NCBI RefSeq assembly: GCF_019891395.1 | Contig: NZ_CP078143.1 | Coordinates: 1,774,001 to 1,838,000 of the forward strand | Source of the DNA: Nitratireductor kimnyeongensis | GTDB lineage: Bacteria > Pseudomonadota > Alphaproteobacteria > Rhizobiales > Rhizobiaceae | Length of the DNA stretch: 64,000 nucleotides | Direction: 5' to 3' | Part shown: piece after piece, positions 7,354-16,349 of the stretch | How positions within the stretch are numbered: position 1 is the stretch's first letter | Layout of the letters: each line of letters starts with the position of its first letter | Program-made: the position numbers and the translations under genes | Notes under the pieces: generated by a model | Databases searched by the model: none | What the model saw: only the letters and a program-made list of their open reading frames with translations | What the model was told of the DNA's origin: nothing

Positions 7354-7676
7354 TGATCCATCCGGTTGAGCAGGTCCTCAAGGTCGTCGAAGCGGCTCTG
7401 CCAAAAGCCGTTCATCTCTTTTGTCCAGTTGTTAAGGGGGGTCAGCGCTTCGATGCGCGCGCTGTAGCGGGTTTGCCGGCCCTCCTGGTGATCTTGCACA
7501 AGACCCGCACGCTTGAGCACGCCGAGATGTTTGGAGACCGCAGGCTGCGACACACCAGCGCCGGCCGTCAGCACCCCGACCGTCAGATCGCCATCCCGAC
7601 AAAGACGTTCGAATATCGCGCGGCGCGTCGGGTCGGCCAGAGTGCGAAAGAGGATATCTCGAGACTGCTGCATCAT
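7350..7676 (-). CDS. ArsR family winged-helix regulator, first gene of its operon
   Basis: The 108-residue protein has the compact ArsR layout: ILFRTLADPTRRAIFERL, then the recognition helix region VSQPAVSKHLGVLKRAGLV, then the wing EGRQTRYSA. No cysteine pair for metal sensing is visible (C29 is isolated), so it is probably not a metal sensor but one of the AHSA1-linked ArsR regulators. It heads a leftward operon of five genes (ArsR, SRPBCC, DUF1801, small membrane protein, DUF1801). The palindrome at 7681-7725 just upstream is a likely autoregulatory operator. Confidence 0.9.
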   Translation of the reverse strand: MMQQSRDILFRTLADPTRRAIFERLCRDGDLTVGVLTAGAGVSQPAVSKHLGVLKRAGLVQDHQEGRQTRYSARIEALTPLNNWTKEMNGFWQSRFDDLEDLLNRMDQ

Positions 7677-7680
7677 TATT

Positions 7681-7734
7681 CATAACTATAGGGCTATGAA
7701 TTAAACCGATAGCTCTACGGTTATGAGTTGTCAA
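7681..7734 (-). promoter_or_regulatory. Operator-like imperfect palindrome and promoter of the ArsR operon
   Basis: CATAACTATAGGGCTAT (7681-7697) and ATAGCTCTACGGTTATG (7709-7725) form an inverted repeat with 14 of 17 positions matching around an 11-base centre. Read leftwards a consensus -35 TTGACA lies at 7734-7729, with a weak TATCGG 17 bases later, so the outer arm covers the spacer and the inner arm covers the start region. The ArsR start codon is at 7676. Confidence 0.6.
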
Positions 7735-7803
7735 GACCATGCGATGGAGCGTGGCAACGTCCCCTTGTGGGGTATTGTCCTCTCCGGAGAATACACAATC
7801 GCT

Positions 7804-8484
7804 CTAATGTGCGCCCGCAGCCTGCAATATCTCAACGATCTCTGCATAGTTGTGGCGCTTTGCATGCTGCAGCGCGGTTACACCCTTGCGGTCCGGAATG
7901 TCAGTGTCTGCGCCGGCATCGACCAAAAGCTTCACGACGGCCACATGATCCGGTCCACCGTCGCCGAGGATCACGGCTTCGAGCAACGCCGTCCAGCCAA
8001 GCTTGTTTACGTGATCCGGATCCACTCCCGCTGCGATCAGCGTTCTCACGGTCTCCACGTGGCCACGCTCGGCAGCGGGAATAAGTGCCGTACCACCGAA
8101 CCTGTTGGTGCTATTCAGATCGGCTCCGTTTTCGAGCGTGAGGCGAAGAATGTCGAGATAGCCGCGCGCGCCAGCCAGGAGATAAGGACTGTCCTCGATG
8201 CTGTCGCGGGCGTTGACATCTGCTCCTGCTTCGATGAGCAGGCGGGACGCCTCTGTCTGGTTTGCCTGGACGGCGGCCATAAGCGCAGTCCTTTGCTGCG
8301 CGTCGCGCTCCTCCAGAGCCGGTTCGCCCTCTAGTGCACGTTGAAGCGCTGGCAGATCGCCGTTTTCGGCTGCGGTGATGAGAGGTGCTTGCGCGAAAGC
8401 GCCACCATGAAAGGCCGCAGCGATCACAAGCGCCACCACAACACACAACACTCGTCCGCCGGGCAAAGACAACAAACCATACAT
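7804..8484 (-). CDS. Exported ankyrin-repeat protein
   Basis: The 226-residue product begins with a Sec signal peptide (hydrophobic run LCVVVALVIAAAF, likely cleavage after AFAQA at about residue 32). It continues with about five ankyrin repeats: the repeated pattern T-A-L-x-x-A followed by V-x-x-L-[IL]-x-A-G-A-D-[VP]-[ND], as in LLIEAGADVNARD and LLVDAGADTDIPD. It therefore acts in the periplasm, presumably in protein-protein binding. CGGAG lies seven bases before the start. It is a single gene, transcribed leftwards, with 77 bases to the BTLCP gene. Confidence 0.88.
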   Translation of the reverse strand: MYGLLSLPGGRVLCVVVALVIAAAFHGGAFAQAPLITAAENGDLPALQRALEGEPALEERDAQQRTALMAAVQANQTEASRLLIEAGADVNARDSIEDSPYLLAGARGYLDILRLTLENGADLNSTNRFGGTALIPAAERGHVETVRTLIAAGVDPDHVNKLGWTALLEAVILGDGGPDHVAVVKLLVDAGADTDIPDRKGVTALQHAKRHNYAEIVEILQAAGAH

Positions 8485-8561
8485 GCAGGATCTCCGTTTG
8501 CGTAGATCCCGGCAGTATAGATTCTCAACTGTGACAAAGTTGGGAGCAGCGTTGCTGCGCC

Positions 8562-9179
8562 TTACTCGCTGACTGCGCCGACAACCGGGTTGTTGCCCTC
8601 TCTAAGGCTTACCCACCGCCCCGTGTGGCTGCTGGCCTGCCGCTTGAGGTAGCGGTAGTTCGTGGCGCTCCAGAGCTTCACGCTGTCGTTCAGATTGTCG
8701 AGCACAAAATCGCCGCGGTCCGTGCGGACGGTGAGGACAGCATGGCCCTCGCCATTGGGCTTGCGCACAACGGTGATCAGCAGATTCGTGAGCGATAACC
8801 CTGCGCGCTTCAACTCGCGGCGCTTTTCGAGCACATAATCCTCGCAGTCACCGACGCCCGTTGAAGGATAGGTCCAGACCTCTTCAGCACCATAGATGTC
8901 GATGTCGTTCATCGGTCTAACGGTGTCGTTCACCGCCGCATTGACATCGCGAATGGCTTTCCAGAGCGTCTTGGTCATATGCTCCGGTCCCCGATCCCGC
9001 AGGCGGATGGAGCATTCAACGGGATTGGCTTTGCAGAATTCATAGTGACCGATCGGCTGGGATGTGAAGCCACCGGTTTCCATGGTGTTCATTGCAGCCG
9101 TTGGTGCCGTCATGGCGCCCACAAGAATCAGGCTTGCAAAGAAGCCATCGCGGATTACCCCCCGCAAAGCAGCCATCAT
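8562..9179 (-). CDS. Bacterial transglutaminase-like cysteine peptidase (BTLCP)
   Basis: The 205-residue protein starts with a signal peptide (SLILVGAMTAPTAAM). It carries the BTLCP catalytic set: Cys112 in GVGDCEDYVLEKR, His146 in GEGHAVLTV and Asp161 in GDFVLDN, with a conserved WTYPSTG before the cysteine. Family relatives include LapG of Pseudomonas, which cleaves the LapA adhesin under c-di-GMP control, but many rhizobial BTLCPs like this one stand alone with no LapD nearby. It acts in the periplasm; the substrate is unknown. GGGGAG lies before the double ATG at 9179. Confidence 0.88.
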   Translation of the reverse strand: MMAALRGVIRDGFFASLILVGAMTAPTAAMNTMETGGFTSQPIGHYEFCKANPVECSIRLRDRGPEHMTKTLWKAIRDVNAAVNDTVRPMNDIDIYGAEEVWTYPSTGVGDCEDYVLEKRRELKRAGLSLTNLLITVVRKPNGEGHAVLTVRTDRGDFVLDNLNDSVKLWSATNYRYLKRQASSHTGRWVSLREGNNPVVGAVSE

Positions 9180-9368
9180 GCCGCTCCCCGCTTGTTTCTA
9201 TCGTTAATGAAACGTTAAGAAACGTGAGGGGGCAATGTCAATCGGCCCGCGGGCAATCTTACCAGCTATGGTTACCAGCGCCGCTCTGCCGGACCGGTTT
9301 CAGTCCGTCTGTTGCCAAAATGCACAGCCGGTGGAAGTTGCCACCGTGTAGGTTCTTCGTCGAAGAAG

Positions 9369-9405
9369 GAAATTCCGAAATTCGGCCCCGGTTTTCCGGA
9401 ATTTC
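9369..9405 (-). terminator. Inverted repeat at the end of phaZ, weak terminator candidate
   Basis: GAAATTCCG (9369-9377) and CGGAATTTC (9397-9405) pair perfectly over nine bases around a 19-base loop, overlapping the phaZ stop codon. Leftwards the sequence continues CTTCTTCG, not a clean T run. The rest of the 224-base gap to the BTLCP gene shows only a small CGGTGG/CCACCG hairpin near 9329-9346. Confidence 0.35.
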
Positions 9406-10717
9406 AAGCTTGTTTGGCGCGAATTTGCCGTTTCTGAACCCTTTTTCGGGAAACGTCGGCAGGAGCTTTTGCCGTGTTTTTCAGCCCGCCGGACGGGTGG
9501 CTGCGCATGAAGTCAAGAATGCGCGGGGCGATCTCCGAGCGGAACCGCGAACCGTTGAAAACGCCATAATGGCCAACGGCCGGCTGCATGTAGTGGTGGC
9601 GCATGTCATCGGGGATGTTGACGCATAGATCATGCGCAGCCTTTGTTTGGCCGACGCCGGAGATATCGTCGTTCTCACCTTCGACGGTCAGAAGAGCCAC
9701 GCGGCGGATTGCGCTCGGATCCACCAGTTCGCCACGATGCCGCATTTTCCCACGCGGAAGGTCATGGCGAATGAAGACGGTTTCCACCGTCTGCAGATAG
9801 AACTCGGCGGTCAGGTCCATGACGGCGAGGTATTCGTCATAGAAGTCGCGGTGCTTCTCGGCCGAGTCACCGTCGTTTTTCACCAGGTGCATGAAAAAGT
9901 CCTTATGCGCCGTGATGTGGCGATCAAGGTTCATGCTCATGAAGCCGGAAAGCTGCAGAAAACCCGGATAGACGTGTCGCATGAAGCCGGGATTGGGCCA
10001 CGGCACTGGCATGATCACATTGTCGCGGAACCAGGATATGTCTTTCTGCTCGGCCAGTTCATTGACGGCCGTCGGGTTCTTGCGTGTGTCGATGGGCCCT
10101 CCCATCAGCGTCATGCTGGCGGGCACATTTTTGTCGCCGCGCGCCTCCATCAGCGCGATGGCAGCAAGCACTGGAACAGAAGGCTGGCAAACCGCCATCA
10201 CATGCGTGTCGGGGCCCAGGTGATCGAAAATGTCGATCAGGTAATCGATGTAGTCATCGAGATCGAACGGCCCATCGGAAACCGGCACCATGCGCGCATC
10301 CGCCCAGTCCGTGATGTAAACGTCGGCGTAGGGGAGCAGGGTTTCCACCGTGCCGCGCAGTAGTGTTGCGTAGTGCCCGGACATGGGCGCGACCATGAGG
10401 ACCTTCGGGCCCGGATGAGCGCCCTTGGGTAGATCACGCTTGAACCGTATGACGTCGCAGAATGGTTGCGACCACACGGTCTGCTCGCGCACACTCACCT
10501 TCACGCCGTTGACGCTTGTTTCCTTCAGGCCGAACTCGGGCTTCGTGTAGCGGCGTGTGCTGCGCTCGAAGACTTCGGCTGCGGCAGCGACAGTTCGTCC
10601 GAAATAAGTCTTGGCAACCGGGTTCAAAGGATTGCTGTAAAAGAGCCGAACCGCATCGGCATAGGCCCGTGCTGGTTGGAGCGCGGCGTGGTTGAATTCA
10701 TAGAGCTGATAATACAT
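9404..10717 (-). CDS. phaZ: Intracellular polyhydroxyalkanoate (PHB) depolymerase
   Basis: The 437-residue product starts MYYQLYEFNHAALQPARAYA, the typical start of intracellular PHB depolymerases. The alpha/beta-hydrolase core includes VLMVAPMSGHYATLLRGT, YITDWADARMVP and the nucleophile elbow VMAVCQPSVP, where Cys177 replaces serine. This cysteine box is a known feature of the Ralstonia eutropha PhaZ1 class (catalytic Cys-Asp-His). The C-terminal PHB_depo_C region includes LTVEGENDDISGVGQT and QPAVGHYGVFNGSRF, with the catalytic His probably in GHYG. The enzyme mobilises PHB granules in the cytoplasm. The basic tail (SRKRVQKRQIRAKQA) may help granule binding. The frame stays open for 91 codons upstream without family similarity, so the start at 10717 is preferred. 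Confidence 0.92.
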   Translation of the reverse strand: MYYQLYEFNHAALQPARAYADAVRLFYSNPLNPVAKTYFGRTVAAAAEVFERSTRRYTKPEFGLKETSVNGVKVSVREQTVWSQPFCDVIRFKRDLPKGAHPGPKVLMVAPMSGHYATLLRGTVETLLPYADVYITDWADARMVPVSDGPFDLDDYIDYLIDIFDHLGPDTHVMAVCQPSVPVLAAIALMEARGDKNVPASMTLMGGPIDTRKNPTAVNELAEQKDISWFRDNVIMPVPWPNPGFMRHVYPGFLQLSGFMSMNLDRHITAHKDFFMHLVKNDGDSAEKHRDFYDEYLAVMDLTAEFYLQTVETVFIRHDLPRGKMRHRGELVDPSAIRRVALLTVEGENDDISGVGQTKAAHDLCVNIPDDMRHHYMQPAVGHYGVFNGSRFRSEIAPRILDFMRSHPSGGLKNTAKAPADVSRKRVQKRQIRAKQA

Positions 10718-10919
10718 TGCTAGGTTTCCAGAGAGGACCTTCGCTATGGCCAGGCTGCCGTGAAAAAATGAGGAGTGAACGGAGAGGCCTTGCTTGTTTG
10801 CTTTCCCGTCAGAGTAAACAACTTTTGCTGCGTTGCAATAGATGGGCTGCTTCCCGGCCATGGCACAATCAGAGATCGGCATAAGCGATTGAAATTTCGC
10901 GTATAATCCGATCTTCGGA

Positions 10920-11456
10920 TCAAGTAGTCTTGTTGCGACGCACCATAAGAAGGCGGGCGTCTGCCACAATTCCTGGGGGAATTTCAGCAAGGAAGCGCTT
11001 TTTCAATGTCTCATCCGCGATACCGAAAGGCTCATCGACAAAGCCGTGGCGCTTGTAGAACGGAGCATTGAAGGGCACCGATCGAAAGGTGCTGAGCGAA
11101 ACGCCGTCCAGCTTGCGAGCGACGCTTTCGGCGATCACCGCATCAAGCAATGCACTCCCCAATCCTCGCCGTCCGTGCTCCGGCGCCACGGAAAGTTCCT
11201 TCAGGTGGAGAAACGAACCAATCTGGCCGCAGATGGCGAACCCTATTGCACCATCGTCCTCATGCGCCGCAACGAATGTCCTGTTCCTCGAGGCGATAGC
11301 GTTAAAGGCATCTTGCGCGAGCGCCGGGGTGGCAGCGAGGCGGGCATAACCATACGCGGCAAAAAGCTCAGCCGCCCGCGCCTCCACCTTTGGAAGAAGC
11401 GCGGCATCGGCGCTTCGATAGGGCCGAATTGCATATTGGTCAGGCAGGTCGGACGT
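10920..11456 (-). CDS. GNAT family N-acetyltransferase with probable ACG start
   Basis: The product has the GNAT core: HLKELSVAPEHGRRGLGSAL (motif A with R-x-x-G-x-G/A acetyl-CoA loop), then ALLDAVIAESVARKL and the C-terminal FYKRHGFVDEP. The first ordinary start codon is a GTG at 11387, but the frame before it encodes QYAIRPYRSADAALLPKV, clearly the beta-1/alpha-1 start of a GNAT domain. An AAGGAGA ribosome binding site (11470-11464) is placed eight bases before an in-frame ACG at 11456, which would give a 178-residue protein. The DUF1330 gene ends 23 bases upstream. Substrate unknown. Confidence 0.75.
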   Translation of the reverse strand, partial: TSDLPDQYAIRPYRSADAALLPKVEARAAELFAAYGYARLAATPALAQDAFNAIASRNRTFVAAHEDDGAIGFAICGQIGSFLHLKELSVAPEHGRRGLGSALLDAVIAESVARKLDGVSLSTFRSVPFNAPFYKRHGFVDEPFGIADETLKKRFLAEIPPGIVADARLLMVRRNKTT

Positions 11457-11478
11457 GGGCCTGTCTCCTTCGCAAAGC

Positions 11479-11769
11479 CTACTCTGCGCCTTCGACGAGG
11501 ACCATGTCCGCGTCCGCCACGGCCGTGCGGATCGCCTTTGCAGCCTGGTATTCGGGAGAGTTGTAGCAATCGCGCGCTGCCTGGAGCGAGGGAAACTCGA
11601 TCACGACGTTGCGCCCGCGCCCCGTGCCTTCCAACCCTTCCCATGCGCCGCCCCGCGCGAGGAAGCGGGCACCGAACTTCTCGAAGGCCGGCTTTGCTGT
11701 TGCGACATAGTCTTTATAGCGCTCGGGATCGCGCACATCGACATGGGCGATCCAATATCCTTTGGGCAT
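11479..11769 (-). CDS. DUF1330 family protein
   Basis: The 96-residue protein matches the DUF1330 dimeric alpha-beta barrel pattern: GYWIAHVDVRDPERYKDYVA at the start, FGARFLARGG in the middle, VVIEFPSLQAARDCYNSPEY and a final strand ADADMVLVEG. GGAGGAGGAAACC precedes the ATG. The family is small, cytosolic and related to ABM-type monooxygenases, with no established reaction. It lies between pyrF and the GNAT gene, all read leftwards. Confidence 0.9.
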   Translation of the reverse strand: MPKGYWIAHVDVRDPERYKDYVATAKPAFEKFGARFLARGGAWEGLEGTGRGRNVVIEFPSLQAARDCYNSPEYQAAKAIRTAVADADMVLVEGAE

Positions 11770-11809
11770 GGTTTCCTCCTCCTCCGTCGTTGGCGTGCAG
11801 CCCACTCTG

Positions 11810-12505
11810 TCAGGCGGCGGCCATCTCGTCGAGAATGGATTGAGCCGCAGCCTTCGGATCCTGCGCTGCCACGATCGGGCGGGCCACCACCAGGTGGGAA
11901 CCTCCTGCGCGGATCGCATCGCCGGGCGTCATGACGCGCTTCTGATCGCCATGGTCGCTGCCGATAGGGCGGATACCGGGCGTAACCAATGCCATACCCG
12001 GGCCCGCCACTTCACGCATTTCGCTGACTTCGGTCGGTGCACAGACAACCCCGCCCATGCCCGCCTCGCGCGCCTGTGCGACGCGCTTCCTAACCAGTTC
12101 ACGTGCGGTCAGCGCATAGCCAGCCTCTTTCAGATCCGCATCGTCCATGGATGTGAGCACCGTCACGCCGAGCAGGGTAAGTCCCGATCCCTCAGCCGCC
12201 TGAACTGCCGCGCGCATCGCCTTCGGATAGGCATGGATCGTCAGCATCGTCATCCCCATTCGTGCGATGTTTTCGACGCCTTTGGCCACTGTGTTGTCGA
12301 TATCGAGCAGTTTCATGTCCAGGAAGATTTTCTTGCCCGAGCCCGCCAATTCCCGTGCAAAGCTCAATCCACCGGCAAAGGCGAGCTGATGGCCGATCTT
12401 GTAGAAGGACACGGTATCGCCGAGCGCGGCGACCACCTTGTCGGCTTCGGTCAGGGTCGGCACATCCAGGCCGACAATCAGGCGGTTTCGCATTGCGTCG
12501 CTCAT
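11810..12505 (-). CDS. pyrF: Orotidine-5'-phosphate decarboxylase
   Basis: The 231-residue protein has the OMP decarboxylase barrel signatures: LIVGLDVPT at the first strand (catalytic Asp), FYKIGHQL, the catalytic KxxD-type box [21 protein letters not shown], and the phosphate-binding end TPGIRP...[10 protein letters not shown]. It catalyses the last step of UMP synthesis. Length is normal for the family. It starts four bases after the FMN reductase gene ends, so the two are co-transcribed leftwards. Confidence 0.97.
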   Translation of the reverse strand: MSDAMRNRLIVGLDVPTLTEADKVVAALGDTVSFYKIGHQLAFAGGLSFARELAGSGKKIFLDMKLLDIDNTVAKGVENIARMGMTMLTIHAYPKAMRAAVQAAEGSGLTLLGVTVLTSMDDADLKEAGYALTARELVRKRVAQAREAGMGGVVCAPTEVSEMREVAGPGMALVTPGIRPIGSDHGDQKRVMTPGDAIRAGGSHLVVARPIVAAQDPKAAAQSILDEMAAA

Positions 12506-12509
12506 AGGG

Positions 12510-13100
12510 TCAGGCTCCCACTCTTGTCGATGTCAATCTCGCGCGTTCGATCAGGCTGCTGCACACGGCTTCCATCATTCCGCGCGTGCGGTCATCCTTG
12601 AAGTTGCCATTCTCGTCGAAGGCATCCTGCGCGCGGGCGACCGAGCATTGTTGTGTGATGATGTCAGCCTTGCAATTCATCAGCACTGCGCGCAGGTGAT
12701 AGAGCCCGCGAATACCGGCAAAATTTCCGTCCGAAGAGGAGCAAAGTCCCACCGGTTTTCCAGTCCAAGGTCGCAACGGTTTTCCGCCGTCCTTCGAAAC
12801 TCGGCTGATCCAGTCGACTGTATTCTTCAGAAGAGGGGGGATGGAGGCGTTATATTCCGGGCTGGCGATTAGCACACCATCATGGGCGGCGATCAACCGG
12901 CCGAGCCTGTAGGCATTGTCAGGAATGCCTTTTTCCTTCTCCAGATCCTGATCCATGATTGGGAGGGGATAATCCGCGAGCGAGATCCGTGTCACCTCGG
13001 AGCCCTGCTGCGCCAGCTCCTTCATGGCGGCGTCTGCAGTCTTGCCGCTAAAGGCGCCGGTACGGATTGAGCCCGCGAACACCAGAATCTTTGGGGTCAT
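12510..13100 (-). CDS. NADPH-dependent FMN reductase (flavodoxin fold)
   Basis: The 196-residue protein belongs to the NADPH-dependent FMN reductase family: [20 protein letters not shown] forms the phosphate-binding loop, LPIMDQDLE follows, and [19 protein letters not shown] is the diagnostic S-P-E-Y-N-x-S motif. It reduces flavins or quinones and is often linked with oxidative stress or chromate reduction. It is co-transcribed with pyrF (four-base gap) and lies 65 bases after the PmtA-like gene. Confidence 0.93.
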   Translation of the reverse strand: MTPKILVFAGSIRTGAFSGKTADAAMKELAQQGSEVTRISLADYPLPIMDQDLEKEKGIPDNAYRLGRLIAAHDGVLIASPEYNASIPPLLKNTVDWISRVSKDGGKPLRPWTGKPVGLCSSSDGNFAGIRGLYHLRAVLMNCKADIITQQCSVARAQDAFDENGNFKDDRTRGMMEAVCSSLIERARLTSTRVGA

Positions 13101-13165
13101 TGGTCACAGCTCCCTTTTGAGAGAGCCGTATAACCAATGTTATCGAGGATTGATAGGTGCTGACC

Positions 13166-13783
13166 TTAATGCCTGCCGCGGCGGTACACCCAGAGCTGCG
13201 TTGGTGGAATGTTGCGCAGCACGAAATCGAAATGCTCAACCGTGTAGTTGCCTTGTCCGGGCGGAATTGGTGATTTCGGTCCGTAGGTAAGCTGGATCAC
13301 GGGACGCCCTTCGGGAATGCGATCCAAAAGGGAGTCGAGATAAGCGATGCGCGCTTCAACCGGGAAGTTAAGCAGAGGCACACCGGAGATCACGCTGTCG
13401 AAGACGCGCGGGGTCGCGTCGCCCAGTGCCTCCGTCAACGTTTGATCGAGGTTGAAAGCATCGCCCTGGATAACGTGCACTCCGGGATAGGCTTCGCGCA
13501 GGTGCTTGACGAAATCCGGTGAGTACTCGACTGCGTAGAGCTGATCGGGTTTTACCCCATGGGCCAAAATAGCCTTGGTGATGACGCCCGTTCCGGGCCC
13601 TACTTCGAGAACCGGAAGACCGGAACTGGTGTTGATGACAGATGCCATCCGTCGTGCTGTCACGCCACTCGTTGGAATGATGGAGCCGACGGCCTTGGGC
13701 TGCTCGATCCAGCCACGAAAAAAACGCAGCTCTTCTCCAAAGCGAACCGCGATGGCCTTGCGCATATCCAAGCCTTTGCTCAT
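13166..13783 (-). CDS. PmtA-like phospholipid N-methyltransferase (SAM-dependent)
   Basis: The 205-residue class I methyltransferase starts MSKGLDMRKAIAVRFGEELR, closely like the N-terminus I recall for rhizobial PmtA proteins. It then has WIEQPKAVGSIIPTSGVTAR, the SAM-binding loop VLEVGPGTGVITKAIL (E-x-G-x-G-x-G) and GDAFNL. Sinorhizobium-type PmtA methylates phosphatidylethanolamine to phosphatidylcholine at the inner membrane. Paralogues with other roles exist, so the symbol is withheld. An AAGGAGG lies 11 bases before this ATG; an ATG seven codons upstream (13804) is also possible. It follows dnaJ by about 110 bases. Confidence 0.82.
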   Translation of the reverse strand: MSKGLDMRKAIAVRFGEELRFFRGWIEQPKAVGSIIPTSGVTARRMASVINTSSGLPVLEVGPGTGVITKAILAHGVKPDQLYAVEYSPDFVKHLREAYPGVHVIQGDAFNLDQTLTEALGDATPRVFDSVISGVPLLNFPVEARIAYLDSLLDRIPEGRPVIQLTYGPKSPIPPGQGNYTVEHFDFVLRNIPPTQLWVYRRGRH

Positions 13784-13894
13784 CTTTCCGGCGTCCTCCT
13801 TCATGTTCCCGTTCTCCGTACAGCCTCCACATATGGGTGGCCGCACAAGAGTAACCGGGCAACCGACCCGGTGGTTCCTCTTAGCACGCTTTGG

Positions 13895-15022
13895 CTACTC
13901 GCCGAAGGATTCGAAGAAGTCTTTCATCCGCGAAAAGAACCCAGCTGATTGAGGGCTGTTTTCCTTGGAAGATATGTTCTCGAACTCCTCCAGAAGCTCC
14001 CGCTGCTTCTTGGTCAGGTTTTGCGGCGTTTCTACGGCCACTTGGATGTAAAGATCGCCGACCTTCGGTTGGCGCAGAATAGGCATGCCTTTTCCGCTAA
14101 GGCGGAACTGTCGCCCATTCTGCGTGCCTTCAGGTACTTTCACGCGGGTCTGTGTTCCATCGAGCGTGGCAACCTCGAACGCGCCGCCAAGCGCAGCAGT
14201 CGTCATGGAGATCGGCACCTTGCAGTAGAGATCGGCACCGTCGCGCTGGAAGAACTCGTGCGGCTTGACGGAAAGGAAAATGTAGAGGTCGCCGGCGGGG
14301 CCGCCACGCAGCCCAGCTTCGCCTTCACCTGCGAGGCGGATGCGCGTACCGTCCTCAATGCCCGCGGGAATGTTGACGGAGAGAGACCGTTCTTCGGCCA
14401 CGCGTCCCTGGCCGGAACATTTGGGGCAGGGGTCTGAAATCGTTTCCCCGCGCCCCTGACAGGTCGGACAGGTACGTTCGATCGAAAAGAAACCTTGCGC
14501 AGCGCGTACCCGTCCGGAACCATGGCACATCTGGCACTGCGTCGGCGAAGTGCCTGGCTTCGCCCCTGTGCCGGCGCAGTCGTCGCAGGCTACGGCCGTC
14601 GGGACCCGGATCTGTCCGGTTTTGCCGGTGAAGGCTTCCTCGAGGGTGATTTCCATATTGAAGCGCAAATCAGCGCCATGTTGGCGGCCACCGCGGCGGC
14701 GACCACCACCGCCCATCATGTCACCAAAAATGTCCTCGAAAATGTCGGCGAAACCGCCACCGCCGCCCCCGAAACCGCCGCGTGCGCCCATGCCACCATT
14801 CTCGAAAGCGGCATGCCCGAACTGATCATAGGCTGCACGCTTCTGAGGATCGCGCAGCGTTTCGTAGGCTTCGTTGACTTCCTTGAACTTCTGCTCAGCT
14901 TCGTCGTCGCCCGGATTGCGGTCAGGGTGATACCGCATGGCGAGCTTGCGAAAAGCGCTTTTCAGTTCCTTCTCGTCGGCGTTTCTCGACACGCTGAGCG
15001 TCTCGTAAAAATCTGCCTTCAT
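13895..15022 (-). CDS. dnaJ: Chaperone DnaJ
   Basis: The 375-residue protein is a full-length class A J-protein. The J-domain has the HPD motif ([12 protein letters not shown]), followed by a Gly/Phe-rich linker ([17 protein letters not shown]). The zinc domain has four CxxCxGxG repeats ([32 protein letters not shown]), then the C-terminal substrate-binding barrels. It stimulates DnaK ATPase and delivers substrates. Unusually for this lineage it does not directly follow dnaK: an acyltransferase gene lies between them. Confidence 0.98.
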   Translation of the reverse strand: MKADFYETLSVSRNADEKELKSAFRKLAMRYHPDRNPGDDEAEQKFKEVNEAYETLRDPQKRAAYDQFGHAAFENGGMGARGGFGGGGGGFADIFEDIFGDMMGGGGRRRGGRQHGADLRFNMEITLEEAFTGKTGQIRVPTAVACDDCAGTGAKPGTSPTQCQMCHGSGRVRAAQGFFSIERTCPTCQGRGETISDPCPKCSGQGRVAEERSLSVNIPAGIEDGTRIRLAGEGEAGLRGGPAGDLYIFLSVKPHEFFQRDGADLYCKVPISMTTAALGGAFEVATLDGTQTRVKVPEGTQNGRQFRLSGKGMPILRQPKVGDLYIQVAVETPQNLTKKQRELLEEFENISSKENSPQSAGFFSRMKDFFESFGE

Positions 15023-15176
15023 GAATGACGGTCCCGCATAATCTGTTTGGAGCGAACACTGCTCCCCCGATCAGTGTCCGTTACTTAGGTATTCGCGACA
15101 GCGAATGCCATAGTTTTCAGCAGATTGCCAGCCATGCAAGCATGTCTGCGGCTCCATTTGGCTGCCGGGCCCGTTT

Positions 15177-16277
15177 TCAGTTTGCCTCGACCGCGGGTCT
15201 GGCGGCAGCGGGTCGCGCGAGACCAGCAGCCCGCAGCAAATATCCGGACAGCGTATTTTCGAAGAAACGGAAAGACGCCATGGCAACGATCACGGTCACC
15301 AGCATCACAAGGCCTGTATAGATGAAGAAAAGAGTGATCGAATGCGATTGGATCCGATGGCTCCACAGATAGGAAAAGAAGATGCTCTCGGTCACCGGAT
15401 GCCAGAGATAGATGCCGAATGAGACGGCGGCTGCCGATCGCAGGAAGGCTGGGTAACTGTACCGTTCAGGATCATTCCGTTCGACAAGCCCTGCAAGGAA
15501 AACCGCAATCGCCAGCAGAAGCAGTGTGATATAGATATTGAGTTGCAGCACCATCGAAGTGCAGGCCAACAGGATCGCGATCCATGCGGGCCATCGCGCT
15601 GAAACGGTCATGGCGGAGCGCCGCGAGAGGACAGCGAGTAGCGCTCCCAGAACAAAATCGGCAAAGGTGCGGTAGGCACCCCAAGTATCCGCCTGAACCC
15701 AGCTCTCAACTGGCATGATGCCGGTGAGAACCATCAGCTCCAAGATCGCGTAGCAAGCGAAGAGCAGAAGAAACAGGCCGGCGAGTCCTGAACGGCGATA
15801 AGCGAACAGGATGATGGGCAGCAGAAGATAGGCAAACCACTCAGCAGAAAGCGACCAGGATACAAAATTGAAGGTTAGCCTGTCTTCCACACCCCAGGCC
15901 TGAATGAGCAGGAGGTTCGAAGGCAGCGCACTCCAGTCGTAGAGCTGCGGCTCTCCACCGGTGCGCAAGACGCCCACGGAGACAAGAAGCCCGATCAGTA
16001 CGAAATAGGAAAGCGTGGCCAGATGAAGCGGGTAAAGGCGGATCAGCCGCTTGTAGAGATAGATGCCGTAGCTCTTCGCATCCCGGACCTGGTCTCCGTA
16101 TCGCGCAAAAATGAGAAAGCCCGAGATGATGAAAAACATATCAAGCAACGGCCGGAGAGATGCGAGCTCGTTCTTCACGGCAAGACCGCCGCCGGGCGCG
16201 AAATGCCCGAAATGGTAGAGCATGATCAGCAGCGCCGCGATGAAGCGCCAGATCTCAAACAGCCGGTACCGGATCAT
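15177..16277 (-). CDS. Acyltransferase 3 (OafA-like) membrane O-acyltransferase
   Basis: The 366-residue multi-pass membrane protein has the Acyl_transf_3 pattern: EIWRFIAALLIMLYHFGHFA at the start (conserved R and H), MFFIISGFLIFARYG, SWSLSAEWFAYLLLP and a late SFGIYLWHPVTESIFF. About ten hydrophobic helices are visible and there is no SGNH domain. Such proteins O-acylate surface sugars or lipids. AGGGGAGG lies just before the ATG at 16277. The gene lies between the dnaK terminator and dnaJ, so it is probably a later insertion into the usual dnaK-dnaJ pair. Confidence 0.88.
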   Translation of the reverse strand: MIRYRLFEIWRFIAALLIMLYHFGHFAPGGGLAVKNELASLRPLLDMFFIISGFLIFARYGDQVRDAKSYGIYLYKRLIRLYPLHLATLSYFVLIGLLVSVGVLRTGGEPQLYDWSALPSNLLLIQAWGVEDRLTFNFVSWSLSAEWFAYLLLPIILFAYRRSGLAGLFLLLFACYAILELMVLTGIMPVESWVQADTWGAYRTFADFVLGALLAVLSRRSAMTVSARWPAWIAILLACTSMVLQLNIYITLLLLAIAVFLAGLVERNDPERYSYPAFLRSAAAVSFGIYLWHPVTESIFFSYLWSHRIQSHSITLFFIYTGLVMLVTVIVAMASFRFFENTLSGYLLRAAGLARPAAARPAVEAN

Positions 16278-16349
16278 CAGCCTCCCCTTGGCCAATCCGA
16301 AATTTTTCTTTGCCGGCAAGTCTATTTGGGGGAGGTTTAAGAAGGTATG

